The notes beneath the pieces are model-generated. The model saw nothing but the letters and a program-made list of their open reading frames with translations, was not told the origin of the DNA and did no database searches. DNA of 8,646 nucleotides, taken from contig JAGYOO010000042.1 in assembly GCA_018399295.1 (NCBI GenBank), positions 1 through 8,646 of the forward strand, given 5' to 3'. Positions 1 through 5,651 of the stretch are shown here, one piece after another; position 1 is the first letter of the stretch, and each line of letters starts with the position of its first letter. The DNA is from Candidatus Omnitrophota bacterium. Lineage in GTDB: Bacteria; Omnitrophota; Gorgyraeia; B26-G9. A program made the position numbers and the translations under genes.

Positions 1-60
1 CCGGCGCGAAGCGCAAGACTAAGATGCTAAAATGCTAAGATGCTCGAGCACGAAGTGCGT
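1..60. repeat. 8-bp tandem repeat between two GAA-loop mini-hairpins
   Basis: Three copies of an 8-bp unit, CTAAGATG / CTAAAATG / CTAAGATG, occupy 19-42. They are bracketed by two tiny inverted repeats of the same design: GCGC-GAA-GCGC at 4-14 and GCAC-GAA-GTGC at 48-58. Each is a 4-bp stem closed by a GAA triplet. This is non-coding DNA at the end of the window, downstream of the yyaL gene. It appears to be the outer part of a longer composite repeat tract that continues to about 244. Its left limit is not visible because the window begins here. Confidence 0.6.
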
Positions 61-61
61 T

Positions 62-79
62 CTCTGCCCTCTGCCCTCT
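62..79. repeat. 7-bp tandem repeat (CTCTGCC)
   Basis: The unit CTCTGCC is present twice (62-68, 69-75), followed by a partial third copy (76-79). It is a strand-asymmetric pyrimidine-rich array, one of four short arrays packed into the first 244 bases. Confidence 0.65.
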
Positions 80-94
80 CTTCCATCCTCTATT

Positions 95-121
95 TTCTCT
101 GTGTTCTCTGTGTTTTCTGTG
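95..121. repeat. 9-bp tandem repeat (TTCTCTGTG)
   Basis: Three adjacent 9-bp units are visible: TTCTCTGTG (95-103), TTCTCTGTG (104-112) and TTTTCTGTG (113-121). The tract then runs into GTTAAATTTTT. Read on the minus strand it is a TTAACCACAG-type start followed by ACACAGAGA units. I associate this kind of low-complexity intergenic sequence with genomes of uncultured environmental bacteria, from memory only. No coding or RNA function is evident. Confidence 0.7.
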
Positions 122-135
122 GTTAAATTTTTCGT

Positions 136-244
136 CTTTTATCTGCTGTCTTTGTCTGTCTTCCGTCTTCCGTCTTCCGTCTTCCGTCTTCCGTCTTCTG
201 TCTTCAGACTTCTGTCTTCTAGTCTTAAGTCTTAGGTCTAAGAT
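136..244. repeat. Degenerate 7-bp tandem array (CTTCCGT)
   Basis: Five perfect CTTCCGT heptads lie at 160-194. The right part then drifts unit by unit: CTTCTGT (195-201), CTTCAGA (202-208), CTTCTGT (209-215), an 8-nt CTTCTAGT (216-223), CTTAAGT (224-230), CTTAGGT (231-237) and CTAAGAT (238-244). Looser units with phase slips cover 136-159. The array overlaps the 3' end of the minus-strand yyaL gene: the stop codon (225-227) and the last few codons lie inside it. A gradient from a homogeneous core to diverged edges is what slippage-driven array growth would leave. Confidence 0.8.
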
Positions 245-2327
245 TAAACAAAACCTTCTCCAGCTCCTTCTCCCCCTTTACCGGCTTTTTGCAGGAATAA
301 TTTTCACACACATAAGCGGTTGTCTTTCCCTGTTGCGGTATCTGGTCGCGAAGGGATGGGATCATCTCCAGCACCGGAGCCGCCTGGGTCTCGTTTGCCG
401 GACGGAACAATACCACTTTATCCGGCAGAAAACCGGAAAAGATCTTTTCCAGCATTGGCTGCACATCTTTTCGTTCCCCGGAGACAACAATCTCCTGATG
501 GGCGGAAACGGCAAAATCAAAAGCCATCAGCATGTAAGTGAAGTTCTGGGGGGCAGCCGTCAGCCGCTCACCAAAGGAGGTAAAGATGGCTGTTGCTTTT
601 TCCTCCAGTTCCCTGTCCCCGGTCATTCTCCCCAGCCGGAGCAGAGCAAGGGCAGCGACCGAATTTCCGGAAGGGTAATCTCCATCATATACCTTTTTCT
701 GCTGAAAATCGAACATCGCCTCATCTTTCGGATTCAGAAAAAAGCCGCCTTTTTCCCCATCCCAGAACTTATCCAGCATCATGTTTCCCAGACGCATCGC
801 GGACTGCAGGTAGAAGTGGTCCAGCGTAATTTCATACAAGTCGATGAGGCCCTGGATAAAGAAGGCATAGTCTTCAATAAACCCGGAGATCGTGGCCTTT
901 CCGTCGCGATAGGAATGCAGCAGTCCGTTCCGGCCGTCTTTGAGATTTTCCAGGATAAAGCGAGCGGATTTTTCCGCGGCATCCGCGTAACCGGGTTGAT
1001 TCAACACCATCGAAGCAAGCGAGAACGCGGATATCATCAACCCGTTCCAATCCGTAAGGATCTTTTCATCAATCTGAGGCAACGGCCTCTTCTGCCTGAC
1101 CTTAAATAATTTCTCGCGGCTTTTGTCGATTATCCGCCTGATTTCCAAGGCCTTTCGTTTTAAAAAAGCAGAGGTTTCCCGGTAATCCCGCGCGAGAAAC
1201 AGCACGTTTTTTCCGGAAACCGGGACATTTCCTTTTTCTTCTACTCCGTAGGCATAACAGAAAATCTCTCCGTCTTCCGGGCCGAGGATCCTGATTATCT
1301 CGGATTTCCCCCAGAGATAAAAAATCCCTTCTTCTGTTTCCTCGGAATCCGGAACCTGAGAATCCGCGTCCTCGGATGAGAAAAATCCCCCCTTGGGGTT
1401 CTCCAGCCGGCGCTGAACATAATCCAACGTCCGGCGAGCAACATCAGCATATATCTCTTCTTTCGTTGCCTGATACGCCTCCAGATACGCCCGGCAGATC
1501 AGGGCCTGATCATAGCCCATCTTCTCAAAATGCGGGAGCCGCCACTGTTCGTCAGTAGAGTACCGGTGAAAACCACCGCCCAGGTGATCCTGAATTCCGC
1601 CCCGGGCCATCTCCCGCAACGTTTTCAACGCGATTTCCAGGGCATCTTCTTTCCCCGTACTCTTCCAGTAGCGCAAAAGAAACATGGATATATGCGGTAT
1701 GGGAAATTTAGGAACTCCTTTCTGGCCTCCCTGAACAGGATCAAAACCATATTTTACCGATTCAAACCCCTTATCCAGAAGATCCCGGGTCAGGACTTTT
1801 CCTTTTTCCGGCTGCTGAATGTTGGCGAGAAAATTAGTAACTTCAGCCCCCGACTCGGTCAGTTTATTCCGTTCAGTCCGCCATCTATCCGCAACCATTC
1901 GCAGGATCCGCTTTAAACCGGTCCGGCCGTGACCGTCCTCCCGGGGAAGATAAGTAGCGCCCATAAACGGTTTTTTATCCGCGTCAGTAAATACCGTAAG
2001 CGGCCACCCCCCCACGCCACTCAAAGCCATTACCGCTTTCATGTAAAAATTATCAATGTCCGGACGCTCTTCCCGGTCGACCTTTACCGCGATAAAACTT
2101 TCGTTCAGAATGCCGGCAGTCTCCGGGTCGGAAAACGATTCCCGATGCATTACATGACACCAGTGGCAGGATGAGTAACCAATAGAAATAAAAACCGGCT
2201 TATTTTCATTCCGGGCCTTTACAAATACCTCTTCACTCCAGGGAAACCAGGCTATCGGATCATGGACATGCTGCAGCAGGTAAGGACTCTTCTCTCCTTC
2301 CAGCCGGTTAGCAGGAATCTTAGCCAT
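225..2327 (-). CDS. yyaL: YyaL/SPATA20-type thioredoxin-fold protein (DUF255, thymidylate/AGE-like barrel)
   Basis: This is a 700-residue cytoplasmic protein of the YyaL / spermatogenesis-associated protein 20 family. The N-terminal thioredoxin-like domain (about 1-170) carries the family hallmark SPYLLQH (14-20), the CxxC in SSCHWCHVM (Cys54, Cys57), [11 protein letters not shown] (82-92) and GGWPL (106-110). An alpha/alpha-barrel domain of the N-acylglucosamine-epimerase type follows, with [12 protein letters not shown] (251-262), PHFEKM (265-270), SSEDAD (317-322) and TDWNG (425-429). The C-terminal CENYSC (674-679) is also typical. Length matches full family members. The ATG at 2327 has AGAGGA about 8 nt upstream. 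The family motif is usually HFEKMLYD; here Leu is Gly271. The reaction is not established for the family, and a redox or sugar-isomerase-like role is only suggested by the folds. The gene lies 100 nt after the sigma-54 activator and ends inside a heptad repeat array. Confidence 0.95.
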   Translation of the reverse strand: MAKIPANRLEGEKSPYLLQHVHDPIAWFPWSEEVFVKARNENKPVFISIGYSSCHWCHVMHRESFSDPETAGILNESFIAVKVDREERPDIDNFYMKAVMALSGVGGWPLTVFTDADKKPFMGATYLPREDGHGRTGLKRILRMVADRWRTERNKLTESGAEVTNFLANIQQPEKGKVLTRDLLDKGFESVKYGFDPVQGGQKGVPKFPIPHISMFLLRYWKSTGKEDALEIALKTLREMARGGIQDHLGGGFHRYSTDEQWRLPHFEKMGYDQALICRAYLEAYQATKEEIYADVARRTLDYVQRRLENPKGGFFSSEDADSQVPDSEETEEGIFYLWGKSEIIRILGPEDGEIFCYAYGVEEKGNVPVSGKNVLFLARDYRETSAFLKRKALEIRRIIDKSREKLFKVRQKRPLPQIDEKILTDWNGLMISAFSLASMVLNQPGYADAAEKSARFILENLKDGRNGLLHSYRDGKATISGFIEDYAFFIQGLIDLYEITLDHFYLQSAMRLGNMMLDKFWDGEKGGFFLNPKDEAMFDFQQKKVYDGDYPSGNSVAALALLRLGRMTGDRELEEKATAIFTSFGERLTAAPQNFTYMLMAFDFAVSAHQEIVVSGERKDVQPMLEKIFSGFLPDKVVLFRPANETQAAPVLEMIPSLRDQIPQQGKTTAYVCENYSCKKPVKGEKELEKVLFNLRPKT

Positions 2328-2364
2328 AAATATATCCTCTTCTTACCGTTGCTCGTTTAGAATG

Positions 2365-2376
2365 CGGGATATCCCG
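2365..2376. promoter_or_regulatory. Perfect 12-bp palindrome upstream of yyaL
   Basis: CGGGATATCCCG is a perfect inverted repeat centred about 43 nt upstream of the yyaL start codon, in the 100-nt gap after the sigma-54 activator gene. Its size and place suit a dimeric repressor or activator site. No regulator can be named, and a 12-bp palindrome can occur by chance. Confidence 0.3.
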
Positions 2377-2427
2377 TACCATAGATTCAGTCTCTACAGA
2401 AATGCCTTGCCTGAAACCTGTGGCGGT

Positions 2428-3477
2428 TCATAACCCGTACAACTTGATCTTCTTGTATAAAGTAGTTCTGTTTATTCCAAGCCGGTCCGCGGCTCGGGAA
2501 CAGTTGCCATTGGACCTGCGTAAGGCATTGACAATAAGATCTTTCTCCGGCTCCTGCAATGCCTGTTTCAGAGAAAGTCCGCCTTCTTTTCCATTACGCG
2601 GTGATTTTTTCTGCCGCACAGGCTCAGGAAGATCTTCGATCCGAATAATCCCGCTCCGGCCCAGGATCATGGCCCGTTCGATGGCATTCTGCAATTCCCG
2701 GATATTACCCGGCCAATCGTACTCCCGCATTTTTTCCATGGCAACCTGATCCACCCCTTCGGCGTTAAACCCCCGATCCAACGGACGCATCCGTTCTCTG
2801 TATTTTTTTAGAAAATGGTCCACCAAAAGCGGTATATCATCCGTTCTCTGTCTTAAGGGCGGAAGATGCAGGGTTATGACGTTCAACCGCCAGTAAAGAT
2901 CTTCGCGGAATTCTTTTTTCTTAACCAGCTCCGGAAGGTCCTGATTAGTAGCGGCGATGATCCTGACGTCTGCCTTATAAGAACGGGTATCACCGACCCG
3001 CTCAAACACACCTTCTTCGAGAACTCGCAACAGCTTTACCTGCAGATTCTGGGAGCAGGTATCGATCTCGTCCAGAAGCAGCGTGCCGCCGTCGGCCAGT
3101 TCAAACCGGCCGGCCCGGTCTTTTATGGCGCCCGTAAATGCGCCTTTAACGTGTCCGAACAACTCACTCTCCAACAGGGTTTCCGGCAGGGCACCGCAGC
3201 TTATCTCAATAAACGGATTATTCCGGCGAAAGGCATCGCACAGGTGGATAGACTGTGCTGCCACCCGCTTCCCGGTCCCGCTTTCCCCATGAATAAGAAT
3301 TGTTGCCGAGGTTCCGGCAATACGTTCGATAAGCTGATATATCTTCTGCATCTCATCATTACAGCCGATCATCTTATAAAACCTTTGCCGTGCCTCCGGC
3401 TGTTCGGCGCATTCAAAAGATTTATTCACCGTAAACATGAATTCTTTCGGCTCTGTCTCAATGACTGTCTGTCCCAT
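2428..3477 (-). CDS. Receiver-less sigma-54-dependent transcriptional activator (AAA+ and Fis HTH)
   Basis: This is a 349-residue bacterial enhancer-binding protein that would remodel sigma-54 RNA polymerase by ATP hydrolysis. The central AAA+ domain (about 36-270) has Walker A GESGTGK (64-70), the sigma-54-contacting GAFTGA loop (112-117), Walker B GGTLLLDEI (130-138), sensor I AATNQD (175-180), FREDLYWRLN (190-199) with the candidate arginine fingers, and the WPGNIREL sensor II region (255-262). A Fis-type helix-turn-helix ends the protein (about 305-349, ending in TTLYKKIKLYGL). Only about 35 residues precede the ATPase, so there is no receiver, GAF or PAS domain, as in PspF. The ATG at 3477 has AGGAGG 4 nt upstream. 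A stand-alone receiver gene ends 27 nt upstream and probably shares the transcript. All motifs are intact, so it should be active. Confidence 0.95.
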   Translation of the reverse strand: MGQTVIETEPKEFMFTVNKSFECAEQPEARQRFYKMIGCNDEMQKIYQLIERIAGTSATILIHGESGTGKRVAAQSIHLCDAFRRNNPFIEISCGALPETLLESELFGHVKGAFTGAIKDRAGRFELADGGTLLLDEIDTCSQNLQVKLLRVLEEGVFERVGDTRSYKADVRIIAATNQDLPELVKKKEFREDLYWRLNVITLHLPPLRQRTDDIPLLVDHFLKKYRERMRPLDRGFNAEGVDQVAMEKMREYDWPGNIRELQNAIERAMILGRSGIIRIEDLPEPVRQKKSPRNGKEGGLSLKQALQEPEKDLIVNALRRSNGNCSRAADRLGINRTTLYKKIKLYGL

Positions 3478-3504
3478 CTGTCCTCCTTTTTGCGCCCGAC
3501 CCCC

Positions 3505-3909
3505 CTATTCGCAAAGTCTGGCTCCTTCCTGCACTGAACCGCGTAACGCCTGTTCTATTTCTGAAATCACATTCAGAGGATTAAGCGGTTTCTGCATGCA
3601 CTTTTCCACCCGGCAGAACTTTTTCAGTCGAAAATAGGCCTCATCCGAATAAAAGCCGGTTATCGCGATAACCGGAAGGTTCCGTGTTTCGGGATCTGAA
3701 GCCAATTCCTCAGCCACCTGAAAACCGTCCTTGCCCTCCATTTTAAGATCAAGCAAAATAAGATCGGGACCGGCCATGCGTACCTGCTCCATAAAAGTAA
3801 TACTGTCGGTGGTAGCTACGGGATGATACCCACTCAGATCCAGAATCTCCCGTAACTCTTCGAGAAATTCCCGGTCGTCATCCACTATCATTATTTTCTT
3901 CTTTTTCAA
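3505..3909 (-). CDS. Single-domain response regulator (receiver only)
   Basis: This is a 134-residue CheY-like receiver with no output domain. The phosphorylation pocket is complete: acidic residues Asp10-Asp12 (VDDD), phospho-acceptor Asp54 in ILLDLK, Thr84 in AITG and Lys107 in QKP. A short tail of about 15 residues follows the fold. The start I favour is a TTG (3909-3907): GGGAGG lies 5 nt upstream of it, while the first in-frame ATG (residue 7) would be about 23 nt from that site. The gene is followed after 27 nt by the receiver-less sigma-54 activator, so the pair could act as a split NtrC-type regulator. It closely resembles the receiver at 7056-7445 in the N-terminal half (EELREIL and LILLDLK). 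No histidine kinase is nearby, so the phosphodonor is unknown. Confidence 0.92.
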   Translation of the reverse strand: MKKKKIMIVDDDREFLEELREILDLSGYHPVATTDSITFMEQVRMAGPDLILLDLKMEGKDGFQVAEELASDPETRNLPVIAITGFYSDEAYFRLKKFCRVEKCMQKPLNPLNVISEIEQALRGSVQEGARLCE

Positions 3910-3933
3910 CCCGGCCTCCCATTATCCTTTCTT

Positions 3934-3949
3934 CCATTGAAAAAAATGG
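3934..3949. promoter_or_regulatory. Short inverted repeat upstream of the receiver gene
   Basis: CCATT and AATGG arms (3934-3938 and 3945-3949) flank a 6-nt A-rich centre. They lie 25-40 nt upstream of the receiver start and downstream of the terminator of the previous operon. It may be an operator or part of a promoter region. The arms are short and the call is weak. Confidence 0.2.
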
Positions 3950-3992
3950 TCGGGATCAACTTCTCATCGATCTTTTTCTGCTTAATTCTGTT

Positions 3993-4023
3993 AAAAGGCG
4001 GCGGGGATCAAGTGCCCGCCGCC
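3993..4023 (-). terminator. Intrinsic terminator after the DUF1328-DUF883 operon
   Basis: A perfect 9-bp GC-only stem (arms 3997-4005 and 4015-4023, GGCGGCGGG type) with a 9-nt loop is followed on the minus strand by TTTT (3996-3993) and then AA. It starts 45 nt after the stop of the DUF883-like gene and separates that operon from the receiver/sigma-54 activator pair. Confidence 0.85.
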
Positions 4024-4067
4024 ACCCTTGACCCAAATTCCGGGAACCGGCAGTTTTTGTTTCTGTT

Positions 4068-4382
4068 TTAATCCCGCGGGCGAACTCCGGTTCCTCCCAG
4101 AATAAAGCCCAGCAAAAGAGAACCAATCGCGATACTGGTCATCAACGGATAAGGTTTTTCATGCAACCGCCGATCAATTCCGGACATCGCGTGTTTTAAC
4201 TTATCCTCACCCTGCTTCATAGTACTCGAAAATCGGTTTTCACCGATCTCAAAGAAATCTTTTATATTAGAATAACTCTGGTCGATAAGATCGCGGAGTT
4301 CTTCCTTCTGATCCAGGGCGGCTGAGTTCAGGGTATCCAATGCCTCCCGGATCTTTTCGTCAGAAACCATATTAGTTACCAT
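4068..4382 (-). CDS. DUF883/YqjD-ElaB-like membrane-anchored stress protein
   Basis: This is a 104-residue protein with a long charged, probably helical N-terminal part (about 1-78) and a single C-terminal hydrophobic segment (about 80-98, rich in Gly, Leu and Ile). The last residues are GVRPRD. This plan, including the HEKPYPLM stretch just before the membrane helix, matches the DUF883 family. In E. coli its members YqjD and ElaB are tail-anchored inner-membrane proteins induced in stationary phase and, for YqjD, reported to bind ribosomes. The ATG at 4382 has AGGAG 6 nt upstream. It is the last gene of a three-gene operon, 22 nt after the small periplasmic coiled-coil protein and before a strong terminator. 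Sequence similarity to YqjD is low by eye, so the family call rests mainly on architecture. Confidence 0.7.
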   Translation of the reverse strand: MVTNMVSDEKIREALDTLNSAALDQKEELRDLIDQSYSNIKDFFEIGENRFSSTMKQGEDKLKHAMSGIDRRLHEKPYPLMTSIAIGSLLLGFILGGTGVRPRD

Positions 4383-4404
4383 ATAATTCTCCTTTCCCGG
4401 CCTG

Positions 4405-4767
4405 TTACGGATAGGCCTCGTTAATCCTCATATCCAGTCTGTTGAATGTCTCCACAGCGTCCCTGCGGGCAAGATCCCAGTTCATCTGCGTGGCCGTACG
4501 CAACCGGTTAAGAGCCTGTTGTGCCTCATCCCGAAGCCCGGTAAGCTCTTCATTCGCGTCAGCGCCGATAAGAGAATTGTACCGCCGCAAACGCTGCTGC
4601 AACACATCGATCAAATCTTCTTTTTCCTGAAACCCGTAACTTTTACCGATATTCTCCGGATCCAGGACATCTTCCGGAGCGGAATCAACCGGCTGAGCAT
4701 TTACCGCGGGAGTTGCCATGATCAGCACCCCCATAATGAGTCCCAGGCAAAAAATATTAACTCTCAT
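4405..4767 (-). CDS. Small periplasmic coiled-coil protein (copy 2), function unknown
   Basis: This is a 120-residue protein that I cannot assign to a named family. A signal peptide (about 1-24) ends in VNA before Gln25, a typical signal peptidase I site. A short Pro/Asp/Glu-rich linker follows, then a highly charged helical region (about 47-118) with heptad-like spacing. It contains LNRLR (86-90), Trp97 and AR (100-101). The same motif series, in the same order and almost the same spacing, occurs in the 125-residue protein at 5264-5641, so the two are paralogues. It has no cysteine in the mature protein and no lipobox. The ATG at 4767 is preceded by GGAGGAG. It lies between the DUF1328 gene (19 nt) and the DUF883-like gene (22 nt). 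A periplasmic envelope-stress or structural role is inferred from context only. Confidence 0.85.
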   Translation of the reverse strand: MRVNIFCLGLIMGVLIMATPAVNAQPVDSAPEDVLDPENIGKSYGFQEKEDLIDVLQQRLRRYNSLIGADANEELTGLRDEAQQALNRLRTATQMNWDLARRDAVETFNRLDMRINEAYP

Positions 4768-4786
4768 AACTCCTCCTCACATGGCT

Positions 4787-4951
4787 TTAAACTTTAGATG
4801 AACGGCCGAATACCAGTGATCCGACAAACAGGATCAAAAACACAAAGAACAGAATTTTTGCCACTCCGGCCGCGGTTCCGGCCAGGCCGCCAAATCCCAA
4901 AAATGCCGCGATCAACGCGATAATCAAAAAAGTCAAGGCCCATCCCAACAT
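4787..4951 (-). CDS. ytjA: DUF1328 (YtjA-like) small membrane protein
   Basis: This is a 54-residue protein that starts [20 protein letters not shown] and ends in GRSSKV. It is almost entirely two hydrophobic helices (about 4-23 and 30-47) joined by a Gly/Ala-rich turn, [12 protein letters not shown]. That layout, the MLGWA start and the length match the DUF1328/YtjA family of very small inner-membrane proteins. The function of the family is not known; in E. coli ytjA lies next to the osmotic-stress gene osmY. The ATG at 4951 has a near-perfect Shine-Dalgarno (AAGGAGGG, 4966-4959) 7 nt upstream. It is the first gene of an operon with a periplasmic coiled-coil protein and a DUF883-like protein, which supports a stress role. 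A 14-bp stem-loop ends 5 nt before the Shine-Dalgarno. Confidence 0.93.
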   Translation of the reverse strand: MLGWALTFLIIALIAAFLGFGGLAGTAAGVAKILFFVFLILFVGSLVFGRSSKV

Positions 4952-4971
4952 CTCATTACCCTCCTTAATGA

Positions 4972-5014
4972 GGCTATAACTTACGGGAGCGATAGCGAAC
5001 GTAAGTTATCAGCC
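4972..5014 (-). promoter_or_regulatory. Stem-loop in the leader of the DUF1328 operon
   Basis: The perfect 10-bp arms ATAACTTACG (4976-4985) and CGTAAGTTAT (5000-5009) are extended by GGCT/AGCC (4972-4975 and 5011-5014), with C5010 bulged. That gives 14 bp around a 14-nt loop. The loop holds a direct repeat, AGCGA-T-AGCGA (4988-4998). On the minus strand the hairpin ends only 5 nt before the AAGGAGGG ribosome site of the DUF1328 gene. It has no T tract, so it is not an intrinsic terminator. It may be a translational or RNA-stability control element, or a dispersed palindromic repeat that happens to sit there. Confidence 0.7.
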
Positions 5015-5045
5015 GAATTAATCCCCCCTGCTTAGTTTTCAATGG

Positions 5046-5071
5046 AAAACCAGGGGAGGATTCCCTGTTTT
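5046..5071. other. Small bulged hairpin, possible attenuator or weak terminator
   Basis: AAAAC (5046-5050) pairs with GTTTT (5067-5071) and AGGG (5052-5055) pairs with CCCT (5063-5066), with C5051 bulged and a 7-nt loop. Four Ts end the stem on either strand. It lies in the probable leader of the DUF1328 operon. It is too weak to call a terminator. Confidence 0.3.
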
Positions 5072-5105
5072 AAATCACAGAACGACTTCTTCTTTTCTTA
5101 CTACT

Positions 5106-5134
5106 GTTATACTTCTCTTCCTGAGCGGAATAAA
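5106..5134 (-). promoter_or_regulatory. Weak promoter-like pair upstream of the DUF1328 operon
   Basis: On the minus strand TATAAC (5111-5106) resembles a -10 element and lies 17 nt downstream of TTTATT (5134-5129), a poor -35 match. It falls just after the terminator of the previous operon, where a promoter is expected, and would give a leader of roughly 150 nt. A separate TTGAAA on the minus strand near 5040 is an alternative -35 without a good -10. I saw no GG-N10-GC sigma-54 element here by eye. Confidence 0.2.
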
Positions 5135-5169
5135 TTGGATGACTCGCCTTTTTTCCGACTTCATTCCTT

Positions 5170-5203
5170 AAAAAAATTCCCGGGGGATCTTTTCCCCCGA
5201 GAA
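5170..5203 (-). terminator. Strong intrinsic terminator after the lipoprotein/beta-barrel operon
   Basis: On the minus strand an 11-bp stem (arms 5203-5193 and 5187-5177, core GGGGGA/TCCCCC, one G-U pair) closes a 5-nt AAAGA loop and is followed directly by seven Ts (5176-5170). It lies 60 nt after the stop of the small coiled-coil protein and ends the three-gene envelope operon. Confidence 0.93.
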
Positions 5204-5263
5204 TCAGCCGTCGTCTCTCCCGGCTTTCGCTTCAGCTCGGCATTATTCCGCGATTAACGCCTT

Positions 5264-5641
5264 TTAATACCCCTGCCTGGTATCATCAAAAGAATGTGTC
5301 CCATACGGACTGGACACCTCTTTTTCCAGGGTCTGCTGAAGTTCCCGCAACGCTGACTGCGTATTTTCCCGGGCCTGTTCCCAGCCGAGTTTATCCGCGT
5401 TGCGCAACCGGTTAAGTTCATTCTTAAGCTCAGCCAGCCTCAGGTCAAGTTCCGGATCCCGACCCGTTTTAAAACGGTCTTCCAGATCTTTCACCTGTTG
5501 CTCTACAATCCCGATGAACCGTTCCCGCTGGGAGTAAGAATACTCCCGGGTCCACTCTTGCCCGGATTGCGCCTCAACAGAGACAGTTCCGCAGAAAACC
5601 GCCAAGCTTAACATCATCACTATTACCGCCGCGAATCTCAT
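5264..5641 (-). CDS. Small periplasmic coiled-coil protein (copy 1), function unknown
   Basis: This is a 125-residue protein of no family I recognise. A signal peptide (about 1-24) ends VEA before Gln25; Cys17 lies inside the hydrophobic core but has Phe at -1, so it is not a lipobox. The mature part is a charged helical region (about 37-108) with coiled-coil character, holding ELNRLR (75-80), Trp87 and AR (90-91), then a short Tyr/Asp-rich tail. The region aligns with the 120-residue protein at 4405-4767 with one gap (Q..ERFI.IVEQQ versus EKEDLIDVLQQ, then LNRLR and W..AR). The ATG at 5641 has AAGGAG 6 nt upstream. It follows the beta-barrel gene after 10 nt and precedes a strong terminator. 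A role in the periplasm, perhaps bridging or sensing at the envelope, is only inferred. Confidence 0.87.
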   Translation of the reverse strand: MRFAAVIVMMLSLAVFCGTVSVEAQSGQEWTREYSYSQRERFIGIVEQQVKDLEDRFKTGRDPELDLRLAELKNELNRLRNADKLGWEQARENTQSALRELQQTLEKEVSSPYGTHSFDDTRQGY

Positions 5642-5651
5642 TTTTCACTCC

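Larger units (their letters stand above)
4952..5263. other. 312-base gene-free stretch between two envelope operons
   Basis: No credible gene is present. On the minus strand, in order, it holds a weak 5-bp inverted repeat (AGCCG/CGGCT, 5205-5224), the terminator of the upstream operon (5170-5203), a weak promoter-like pair (5106-5134), a small AT/GC hairpin (5046-5071), a long stem-loop (4972-5014) and the Shine-Dalgarno of the DUF1328 gene (4959-4966). The only open frames, 71 codons on the plus strand and 29 codons on the minus strand (ATG near 5164), lack a spaced ribosome site and recognisable content. Confidence 0.7.

Noticed and set aside
32..235. 67-codon plus-strand open frame
   Set aside because: It is made entirely of the short tandem repeats; the Ser/Phe/Leu-rich product reflects the repeat units and there is no ribosome site.
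136..244. Repeat array considered as a CRISPR
   Set aside because: The units are 7 bp and directly adjacent, with no unique spacers and no cas genes.
333..1109. 258-codon plus-strand open frame antisense to yyaL
   Set aside because: The opposite strand encodes a fully conserved YyaL protein across the same bases; the antisense product has no recognisable domain or ribosome site.
2328..2427. Terminator between the sigma-54 activator and yyaL
   Set aside because: No stem followed by a T tract is visible on the minus strand, so read-through into yyaL cannot be excluded.
2866..3537. 223-codon plus-strand open frame antisense to the sigma-54 activator
   Set aside because: It is a shadow of the AAA+ domain, whose motifs are all intact on the minus strand.
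4976..5009. Stem-loop considered as a terminator of the upstream operon
   Set aside because: No T tract follows on either strand, and a strong terminator already ends that operon at 5170-5203.
5042..5257. 71-codon plus-strand open frame in the gene-free stretch
   Set aside because: It runs through the minus-strand terminator, has an aromatic and charged composition unlike its neighbours and no good ribosome site, and would be the only plus-strand gene.
5600..5641. Copy-1 coiled-coil protein considered as a lipoprotein (Cys17)
   Set aside because: Residue -1 is Phe and the region fits a signal peptidase I site at VEA/Q instead.
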